The translations under genes and the position numbers were made by a program. A DNA stretch of 64,000 bases from Paramoeba atlantica. Lineage: Eukaryota > Discosea. Shown here one piece after another: positions 9,629-16,802 of the stretch; the stretch's first letter is position 1, and each line of letters begins with the position of its first letter. The DNA is taken from NCBI GenBank assembly GCA_977017575.1, contig CDRNVI010000046.1, forward strand, positions 1-64,000. The letters run 5' to 3'. The notes under the pieces are model-generated. The model did not search any database and had not been told where the DNA came from. It worked only from the letters and a program-made list of their open reading frames with translations.

Positions 9629-9697
9629 AACAAAAGGTTGCTCGTTGTATGCGGGTCATACACCTTTATATCTCTACATTATGTATGAAAAAAACAA

Positions 9698-10152
9698 ACT
9701 TCGCAAGATATCCCTTCTTGGAGCCGTGGTGCGACCCTCAAAATGACCCATTTTTGACTAAAAAAGGTGAAAAAGTACAGTATGATGTGAAAAAGTACTG
9801 TATTTTTCAGATCCCTATGGGCCTTTTTATGTCGAAAGAATGGTGTGGTTGGAGTCGCATTCTATACCCATTACGTTCAGTAGGCTTTACTTCACGCGTA
9901 CTAGTGATTTCCCACACGCAAATATCGGATTTAGTGCTCTGAGAGCAAAAATACGCAAAAATGATCCCATTTTTACACGAAATTCGGCTATTTTTGGCTA
10001 TAGTCTTTCCGTTTTCTTCAGCTTTCCAAGCCAAATTTTCTTTTTTGGGCTCTTCGCTGAACGCGGTGGTTGTTTTCAACGCGAAGCACGCAGCATGAGT
10101 GACTTCTAAGTTGAAAACAAACACCGCGTTTAACGAAGAGCCTAAAAAAGAA
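9698..10152 (-). mobile_element. H-family element, reverse, with hairpin (10036-10152)
   Basis: The reverse complement of the H body runs from the GCCGTGG / AAAATGACCC block to the hairpin, whose outer end is at 10152. With the forward copy at 5744-6187 it forms inverted flanks of about 450 bp around the HMG-box array. Both copies stop at nearly the same inner point. Confidence 0.85.
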
Positions 10153-10160
10153 TTATTGTT

Positions 10161-10319
10161 AACATTGAGGGAGATACGGAGTATCTAACTCGCTTACTAA
10201 GGTTAATTCCAAAAACTGAAAAAGATCGCCAAAAAAACATAAGATCGAGGTTTTTCAAAATTCCAAAACGTAGCAGTAGGTCATTAGATGAACTCTTAAA
10301 TACTCTAAAAAACATCTAA
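10161..10319 (+). pseudogene. 3' coding fragment, unknown protein
   Basis: An open stretch of 52 codons with a stop at 10317-10319 (NIEGDTEYLTRLLRLIPKTE, later SRSLDELLNTLKNI). It begins right after the hairpin without a start codon, so it looks like the tail of a gene cut by the H element. It resembles the C-termini of transposon-linked proteins, but I cannot name a family. Confidence 0.4.
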
Positions 10320-10419
10320 AACAACCTTATTTCCCAAATTTTAGAACATTTTTCGTAAAAAAAAGTGCGTGTGCAAAGGTCTGCGATACGACAAACTGGT
10401 TGACTAAGGAGCGTCCTTT

Positions 10420-10500
10420 GAGTAGTCCAGTTGGTAAAGGGGTTCCATTTTGACGCTGGACGTCCGCGGTTCGATTCCCGACATCGACATTTTACTAAAA
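10420..10500 (+). mobile_element. tRNA-like SINE head, copy C
   Basis: An A-box-like TAGTCCAGTTGG at 10423-10434 region and an exact B-box GGTTCGATTCC at 10470-10480 region are followed by CGACATCGACA. The other SINE has CGCTATCGACA in the same place. The T-stem does not pair well, so it is a SINE head or tRNA relic, not a functional tRNA gene. Confidence 0.6.
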
Positions 10501-10654
10501 CAATCAAAAAAAAATTATTTGCTCAAAATCGCAAAAAAAAAACAAATTGGGAACAATTTTTTTTTCAGATTTTTTTTCTCGAAAACGTGGCCAGTTGGCC
10601 ACCAAAAGCACGGTTTGCATTTTGTATATGTATAGAGAGAAAAATAATGAGCAG

Positions 10655-10700
10655 GTCCGAGTGGTAGTGTGCAGCTACAGTGCCCGTGAGAGAGTAAGTG
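10655..10700 (+). repeat. CACGTG satellite, left of the LINE
   Basis: GTGTGCAGCTACAG...GTGAGAGAGTAAGTG matches units of the satellite at 15724-16150. The satellite breaks exactly after AAGTG at 10700 and resumes with TACTGCCACGTG at 15724, which fixes the LINE boundaries. Confidence 0.8.
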
Positions 10701-10735
10701 AAGATAAATAAAGATACAGTTTCTGTACCTTGTTG
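10701..10735 (+). other. Spliced-leader-like 5' end of the LINE
   Basis: Immediately at the satellite junction, 35 bases end in ACAGTTTCTGTACCTTGTTG. The trypanosome spliced leader, as I remember it, ends ACAGTTTCTGTACTATATTG. The second LINE carries the last 17 bases of the same string at 40763-40779, followed by different sequence. This looks like spliced leader reverse-transcribed with the LINE RNA. Confidence 0.65.
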
Positions 10736-10764
10736 TACTAACTGTTATCCTCCCCTACTGGGGC

Positions 10765-13700
10765 ATGGCACTTCCCCCCTCCACCTCTGCCCCCCAAGCG
10801 CAAGGCGACCTCCCTCGAGGATCTGCTGGCGCAAAATCATCGCGTAAGCACAGCTTCCACTTCACTCAGCAGCGCGCAATACCGATTAAAATCAGACACT
10901 CTACTTCCTCGCTTTGGATATACTTCTCCGATATTCACGCGGCGGCCTCCTTCCTTACTGAAAAGAAACACTTTAATACAGAAATCACAGCGGAGCTTTC
11001 CTTGGCACGCACTTTGGATACTGGAGCGAAGAGAACCGATGGTATTCTAATCGAGAAATGCACCTTACAAGAAGTGATGGACGAAGAAGCTTGTGAACAC
11101 TTTGTGTTCAAAGAAACTGCGCCGCCCCACCGCATTTTTCGACACGCCAGCTGGACCGCGGCGCACGCAGACGAAGTCCTGAATCTCAGCCAACAATACT
11201 CTTGCCCTGGCACACTCGGTAGGGCGATTAAGAAGAAACTGGCTGGTCACGATATCCCAGGATTGGCATCCTTCGACATAACCCACGTATCGCAGAGGGA
11301 ACAGACGTCCGACGAAATCCCTTGGGAAAATCCCAAGATCTCGTATGATGAGCCATTCGCAATTCGCGCGCCGAGGCAACCGAATGATTCTCGAGGAACA
11401 CGGTCGTTACGTACGCAGCCGTGCGCGCACCGATGCCTAAACAAACTAACATGTCTCCATCCATGCTGTAAAGTGGGCATTGAATCCGAACCTATTCCCG
11501 ACCCTGCCTCCGATCCGAACGCGCGCCAGCTCGGTGAAGCAGGTTCCATGGTTGACGCTTCGCCACATTCAACAGCGTCCAGACGACCTGAGTCCACGCG
11601 TTCGCAGCCGTGCGCACACCGATGCCTAAGCAAACGAACATGTCTACATCCGTGCTGTAAAGTGGGCATTGAATCCGAGCCTATTACCGACCCTGCCTCC
11701 GATCTGAATGCTCGTCAGCTCGTTGAAGCGGCTCCTACTGCTCTAGTAGCAGTGCAGCAAACAGCCTCCAGACCTGGGTATACGCTTTCACAGCCCTGCG
11801 CGTATCGATGTCTAAACAAACTAAAATGCCTTCACCCATGTTGCAAAATAGGCGGTGAATGTGATCCGGCCTCTCAAGCAGGCACGCACCGACCCACGGA
11901 AACGATTCAGAGTCCCCACACCGACTCGACACAACTACGAGATGAGCCACACCAGACTATGTACAGCACAACAAGGCGGCCATGCAAGCATGTCTGTCGG
12001 GACAAACAGAATTGCAAACATGGATGTTGCAAAGTTGGCGTGCTGGTCGATAGTTCTACACCCACCGACCCCAGTAGACCTGGAATTCCACATAATGAAA
12101 CCTATGTTGCCTCCACTCGTGATCTGCACGCGCAGCACATACAGCCAACATCTGCAAGGAAAATTTCTGACACATCTACGGTACCGGAGGGGGAAGAATC
12201 CTCGCACAGACCCTGCAAACACCTGTGCCACAACAAGGAAGAATGTAAGCACAAGTGTTGTAAGGAAGGTGTCCAAAGCCCAGTTAAAGATACCCGATCG
12301 GGCTCGAGTCGCTGGAGCCTGCGCAATCTTCTTTCATGGGGCTTCACCACAGGGAGCACGCGTACCAACGAAAACACAGCCCCTGCACGCACAAGGGATG
12401 GCCATACAACCGGATCCGCAGCGCAACGTTACCCCGAGACGCACAGGAACATGCCACAGGACCAACAGCAAGCCGAAACGACCTCACATCACACACAGGC
12501 CCGAATAGATGTGATTGAAGAAACTGAGACACAGGTGCAGGCTACAACACAGCAGGATTTACCACATCATGACACGCAACCAAATAGTATACCGAATGTA
12601 CGCACGATTCTGCAATCACAACGGATGAGAACGCGCAACGATCGTTCAGGAAGCCCAGAAACTGCGGAAGACTTGCTGAGTACCTTGCGTACGATTGAAG
12701 GAGGGCGAGTAATGGCTAGTCTTTCTCATGAGCAATGGCAACGCGCAATCAAGAAGTCGTTCGAACGATGTGAGAAATACCTTAAACCAGCTGCAACCCC
12801 AACTGAAGCACTGCGACATGCCGATTTGTTAACTGCCTGCATAGCAGTCTCGGCTTATGAAATCGCGCGGGAGGCTGACCCAACGAAAGGATTCAAGCTA
12901 CGTTCGACGACTGGCCACACCAAACGTGCTTCACGACCTCTCAGCTACGATCGCTCAGCAAAGGAACTTTCTGGACATATCCGCCAATTAAAACGTACCC
13001 TCTCTTACACACACGGCCGCTCGGAAAGAGATCGCCTGATACGCAACATAAAAGAAGCCACGAAAGCCCGCAACCTCTACACAGAAGAAGCAAATCTCCT
13101 GCGACGTGAAAGGGAGAAAAGATGGGTGACGGACAGATTTCAACGGAACCCCTGGACGGCAGGAGGGGAATGCCTCGACAATAACGAGAAGATGCGAAAA
13201 CAGCCAACGATTTTCCCGAATTGTCCACAGGCAGATATTGAAGCGTTCTTCAAGGACACACTAAGCATTGGCAACGAAACCCACACTCTACCCCCCACTG
13301 ATCTTCTTGGCGCTGGAAACGAAAGCGAAATGAAGTGGGAAGATATTGACGTGCAAACCATAGCCGCGGCTATCTCCTCCAAGCGACCGTCCGCTGCACC
13401 AGGTCCTGACACCATAAGTAACGCCTTCCTCCGACGCTGCACTGAGCTGTACCCCTTCATCGCCCAAGTATTCAACGACCTACTCAAACACTCCGTAGGT
13501 CCAACCCACTGGAAACAAGCGGTGACTCGACTCATCCACAAAGGGGGAGCTACGGATAAACTGTCGAACTGGCGCCCTATCAGCCTGACCAGCTGTCTGG
13601 GGAAGCTACTCCACTCAATCATAGGACACAAACTTCTGAGTCACGCTGTCAGCACAGGGATCATCGACACGACCATACAAAAAGGCTTTCTCCCCAATGT

Positions 13701-15606
13701 CAATGGAACCATCGAACACACGCAAGCGCTTTGTGAACTGCTGGATTTTCAGAGGCAGCACAAACGGCAATACTGCTTGGGTCAATTCGACCTGAAAAAC
13801 GCCTTTGGTTCTCTTCCACACTCGATCCTCTTCCAAGTATTACAATGGGCAAAGGTGTCGCCGATTATCATCGAATATGTTCACTCCCTCTATACCAGTG
13901 CTTCTCTCCGAGTCAAGTGTGCTGAGGGGTTGACTAACCACATTCCCGTTGAACGAGGCGTTCTTCAAGGCGACACCCTATCTCCTGTGCTATTCAACCT
14001 TGCGATGGAGGTAGTTTTAAGGTACCTTCGATCCAGCTTTCCAGGATATGGCATCACATGGGGCGGGCAAGAATCATTCCTTAAGGCGTTTGCGGACGAC
14101 CTTGCCGTCATTACCAAATCACCCGAAGAAATGCAGCATGTTACTAACGCCCTGGTAAAGGTGCTCGCCAGATTAGGCATGCGGCTAAATGTACAGAAAT
14201 GTCGGCTTCAGTATATGGCTGTAGCGGATGGAGGATACAAAACCCACAGACCGCGCATCCGTGCCGGCGGCGAAAGCATACCCCACGTTTGCGACAAAGG
14301 CAGTCAGTTTCTGGGCATGACGCTAGCGCCTGGAGCCCAACAAGGGAAAGTGTTGTTCAAGAGTCTCCGTACACAACTACGCCACTGGCTTACCAACGTA
14401 TCTGAAAGTGCCATGGATACGCCCGCCCGCCTCTGGGTCTACAATAACGTCATTATTTCCCGTCTACGCTACGTTCTGACGGTAAATCCGGGAATCACAC
14501 TGAATTTCATCCTGCGGCTGCAAAAGCTTGCGACTACACACATTCGGAAATGGGTGAATATAGCCAAAACTGCAACCAGCGAACTTCTCTATTCTGAGCG
14601 GGGGTGGGCCTTAACTAGTTTCTCAAAGCTGTGGATACTCTGCACGAGTACACTGGTCGAGCAAATGCAGAAATCACGTGACCCGGCTGTGCAACAGGCT
14701 TTAAGACACCGCATCCGCAGGGAACTGCACAAGCGCTCAACGGGACACGTCCAACCAGTAGTTGAACTGTACGACCGACGAGAAGACCGTGTGGCGACAC
14801 GGCGGTTCATTGAGAGTGAATACGAGCGACACCTTTCCGAATCCGTGCAACGACGGGCTCCCATAGCGGCACAGTGGTTCCGTATGGCCACTGAGGACGA
14901 ACTTGCGAAAGACTTTGCTGCTGCGGTATGTAACATCAACAGTGAGGCACTCTCCCGGTTTACTGCATCTGTGTTGACCCAAACACCACTACCTACTCGT
15001 TCAGCACTGCGTCGTTGGGGTCTAAGTACGCACACGGACACAAAGTGTCCCATTTGCAATGAGGAGGTGCAGACAGTTCGACATGTCCTCACAGGGTGCA
15101 AGGTGGCCCTTGAACAGGGCCGCTACACGTTCCGCCATGATCTTATACTCCACGCTATCGCAGATGCCGTAAGAGCATCCCCAGAAACAGCGCAGTACCA
15201 CTTTGATCTTTCTCTTTACCGAAACCCCCCAACATGGCTAAGTCAACAGGACACGGCCCTTAGACCTGATGGGTGGATCAAGCTACATAATGGTACTGAG
15301 TTCATACTTGAGCTCACTTCTCCGTGGGAGGAAAACTTTTTATCCTCACATGAGCGGAAAGTGCGGAAGTACGGGAATCTGTTTCTCGAAAGGAAAATGA
15401 CTAACCCGGCAACCTTTCTTCTTGTCATCGAAGTGGGGGCCAGAGGGAAGCTCAACTCCTCTACGCGAGCGCTCAACTCACTTTTCGGAGGTAACAAGGC
15501 CACCGCCTCGCAATGTCGACAGAAGCTTGTCAAAAGAGCAATACGAGGAAGTTTCGCGATTTTTCAAAACCGCGATAACCCGAGCTGGACGGAAGCCAGC
15601 ATATAG
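10765..15606 (+). CDS. LINE polyprotein: zinc-finger array, reverse transcriptase, CCHC, REL endonuclease
   Basis: 1613 residues. Five zinc motifs of the form C-x-H/Y-x-C-x5-C-x-H-x-C-C-K lie at about residues 216, 281, 339, 405 and 481. The reverse transcriptase spans about 910-1200: NWRPISLTSCLGKL, then QFDLKNAFGSLPHS, then GVLQGDTLSPVLFNL, and the catalytic FADD at about 1109. A zinc knuckle CPICNEE...RHVLTGC sits at about 1427. The endonuclease follows at about 1500-1540 (RPDGW, ELTSPWEEN, KVRKY), the PD-(D/E)XK type that nicks target DNA to prime reverse transcription. The start ATG at 10765 follows the spliced-leader-like leader by 29 bases. The frame is uninterrupted. Confidence 0.92.
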   Translation: MALPPSTSAPQAQGDLPRGSAGAKSSRKHSFHFTQQRAIPIKIRHSTSSLWIYFSDIHAAASFLTEKKHFNTEITAELSLARTLDTGAKRTDGILIEKCTLQEVMDEEACEHFVFKETAPPHRIFRHASWTAAHADEVLNLSQQYSCPGTLGRAIKKKLAGHDIPGLASFDITHVSQREQTSDEIPWENPKISYDEPFAIRAPRQPNDSRGTRSLRTQPCAHRCLNKLTCLHPCCKVGIESEPIPDPASDPNARQLGEAGSMVDASPHSTASRRPESTRSQPCAHRCLSKRTCLHPCCKVGIESEPITDPASDLNARQLVEAAPTALVAVQQTASRPGYTLSQPCAYRCLNKLKCLHPCCKIGGECDPASQAGTHRPTETIQSPHTDSTQLRDEPHQTMYSTTRRPCKHVCRDKQNCKHGCCKVGVLVDSSTPTDPSRPGIPHNETYVASTRDLHAQHIQPTSARKISDTSTVPEGEESSHRPCKHLCHNKEECKHKCCKEGVQSPVKDTRSGSSRWSLRNLLSWGFTTGSTRTNENTAPARTRDGHTTGSAAQRYPETHRNMPQDQQQAETTSHHTQARIDVIEETETQVQATTQQDLPHHDTQPNSIPNVRTILQSQRMRTRNDRSGSPETAEDLLSTLRTIEGGRVMASLSHEQWQRAIKKSFERCEKYLKPAATPTEALRHADLLTACIAVSAYEIAREADPTKGFKLRSTTGHTKRASRPLSYDRSAKELSGHIRQLKRTLSYTHGRSERDRLIRNIKEATKARNLYTEEANLLRREREKRWVTDRFQRNPWTAGGECLDNNEKMRKQPTIFPNCPQADIEAFFKDTLSIGNETHTLPPTDLLGAGNESEMKWEDIDVQTIAAAISSKRPSAAPGPDTISNAFLRRCTELYPFIAQVFNDLLKHSVGPTHWKQAVTRLIHKGGATDKLSNWRPISLTSCLGKLLHSIIGHKLLSHAVSTGIIDTTIQKGFLPNVNGTIEHTQALCELLDFQRQHKRQYCLGQFDLKNAFGSLPHSILFQVLQWAKVSPIIIEYVHSLYTSASLRVKCAEGLTNHIPVERGVLQGDTLSPVLFNLAMEVVLRYLRSSFPGYGITWGGQESFLKAFADDLAVITKSPEEMQHVTNALVKVLARLGMRLNVQKCRLQYMAVADGGYKTHRPRIRAGGESIPHVCDKGSQFLGMTLAPGAQQGKVLFKSLRTQLRHWLTNVSESAMDTPARLWVYNNVIISRLRYVLTVNPGITLNFILRLQKLATTHIRKWVNIAKTATSELLYSERGWALTSFSKLWILCTSTLVEQMQKSRDPAVQQALRHRIRRELHKRSTGHVQPVVELYDRREDRVATRRFIESEYERHLSESVQRRAPIAAQWFRMATEDELAKDFAAAVCNINSEALSRFTASVLTQTPLPTRSALRRWGLSTHTDTKCPICNEEVQTVRHVLTGCKVALEQGRYTFRHDLILHAIADAVRASPETAQYHFDLSLYRNPPTWLSQQDTALRPDGWIKLHNGTEFILELTSPWEENFLSSHERKVRKYGNLFLERKMTNPATFLLVIEVGARGKLNSSTRALNSLFGGNKATASQCRQKLVKRAIRGSFAIFQNRDNPSWTEASI

Positions 15607-15723
15607 CGATGATGAAAAGCTTAAGGGAAACCCGTTTTGTGCGGGGTTTATACATGATCTGCGTGTATTTTTCTTAGGTGACAATCTCTGCAGTCATACT
15701 GCATGATAAAAAAAAAAAAAAAA

Positions 15724-16150
15724 TACTGCCACGTGAGGCAGTGGTTGCACAGTGATGCAGTGCAAGTACAGTGGAACGTGCGAGAGTAAGTGCACTGCCA
15801 CTGTAAGTACAGTGGTACGTGAAAGAGTAAGTGCCACGTGCCGAGGCGACACCCCGTCTGTGGGGTTTATACCTGTAACATCATCATCAAGTGCCACGTG
15901 CATACGTGTACACGTGGCACTTACTCTTTCGTGGCAGTGGTGTACTGCCACGTGGGGCAGTGACTGCAGTGATGCAGTGCAGCTGCATCACGTACGTGAA
16001 AGAGTAAGTCTACTGCCACGTGAGGCAGTGAACGCAGTGTAGATGCAGTGGCGCGTGAGAGAGTCAGTGACTGCAGTGTAGCTGCAGTGGCACGTGAGAG
16101 AGTAAGTGTACTGCCACGTGAGGCAGTGACTGTATTGATGCAGTGTGTAG
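15724..16150 (+). repeat. CACGTG-rich satellite
   Basis: Imperfect units of about 60-75 bp contain TACTGCCACGTGAGGCAGTG, then GATGCAGTG or TAGCTGCAGTG, then (C/G)GTGAGAGAGTAAGTG. The palindromes CACGTG and CTGCAG recur, and one unit near 15905-15945 is inverted. It continues the 10655-10700 piece across the LINE. No protein-coding signal is present. Confidence 0.8.
15841..15890 (+). mobile_element. 50-bp insertion with 10-bp target duplication
   Basis: GTGCCACGTG at 15831-15840 and again at 15891-15900 flank exactly 50 foreign bases. The insert has CCCCGTCTGTGGGG followed by TTTATACCTG. The LINE 3' UTR at about 15629-15655 has CCCGTTTTGTGCGGGG followed by TTTATACATG. This suggests a very short 3' LINE fragment. 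Confidence 0.6.
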
Positions 16151-16261
16151 CTAGAGTGGAGCGCGGGTGCAGGTGGACTGCACATGAAACACCCACATGA
16201 GAGACCGTGCGCCACCAGTGGCTGCACTGGTGTTCCTTTTGGAGAGTGTTGTTACAGATCG

Positions 16262-16352
16262 CCATGTTGTGGAAGGGTGGTCAGCTGGCCATCTCGTGGA
16301 AGAGTGGCCGACTGGCCATGTTGTGGAAGGGTGGCCAGCTGGCCATGTTGTG
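16262..16352 (+). repeat. 27-bp minisatellite
   Basis: About three to four copies of a unit like GTGGAAGGGTGGCCAGCTGG with CCATGTT following. Each unit holds the palindrome GGCCAGCTGGCC. It lies between the satellite and the next MITE, and no gene is present. Confidence 0.8.
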
Positions 16353-16397
16353 AAGAAACCAACCGGGTCTGCACCGCCTCGAAGGGCCCGCCGTATA

Positions 16398-16601
16398 ACC
16401 CAGATTGAAAGGGGCGATGGAGATACGAAGCAACAGTCGTGGCAGATTCCCACTGAAAAAAAATGGTATCTCCCCGCACGAGAAACGCCTTAGCGCTTGC
16501 TGGCTCGGAGACAAACTTGGTGCGGGGAGATACCATTTCTTTTCAGTGGGAATCTGCCACGCCTGTTGCTTCGTATCTCCCTCGCCCTTTTCAATCTGGG
16601 T
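16398..16601. mobile_element. GGAGATAC-family MITE, copy 1
   Basis: The left end ACCCAGATTGAAAGGGGCGA returns inverted at 16601. The arms are about 80 bp and include GGAGATACGAAGCAACAG and a second GGAGATACC box. The same outer layout (CCCAG, then about AAAGTGGACGAGGGAGATAC) is found at 35150-35330 and 37269-37460. Bases 16602-16802 downstream are plain AT-rich spacer. Confidence 0.85.
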
Positions 16602-16802
16602 TCGATTATTGTTAGCAAAAAATGGAAATTAATGAAGGGGGGAGTATAATTTAAATGCATATTAAGAAAAAATAGTCTCCCGATGTGCTGTAAATAGGGG
16701 GAACGTGAAGATCTCAAAATTTTGAACTTTAAAGCGGCGACGGTAAGGCTAAGAGTAACGCACGAATTCTTTTCCTCAATCCATAGGCACCAACCATCTT
16801 TC

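Larger units (their letters stand above)
10701..15723 (+). mobile_element. Full-length LINE with restriction-like endonuclease, 5023 bp
   Basis: The element is bounded by satellite on both sides (10700/10701 and 15723/15724). It has a short 5' leader beginning with a spliced-leader-like sequence, one long frame (10765-15606), a 3' UTR with the stem CCCG...CGGG before TTTATAC, and a 16-20 A tail. One ORF with N-terminal zinc fingers, RT, a CCHC knuckle and a C-terminal endonuclease is the layout of early-branching LINEs (CRE, R2, NeSL, HERO). In kinetoplastids, CRE, SLACS and CZAR are of this type. No clear target duplication is seen. The intact frame suggests recent insertion. Confidence 0.9.

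Noticed and set aside
10935-15533. Minus-strand frames across the LINE
   Set aside because: They are antisense shadows of the long LINE frame, without motifs of their own.
10701-15723. CRE/SLACS-type insertion into a spliced-leader gene
   Set aside because: The leader-like bases are at the 5' end of the element and the flank is satellite, not leader gene; insertion into a leader exon would leave leader sequence at the 3' side.
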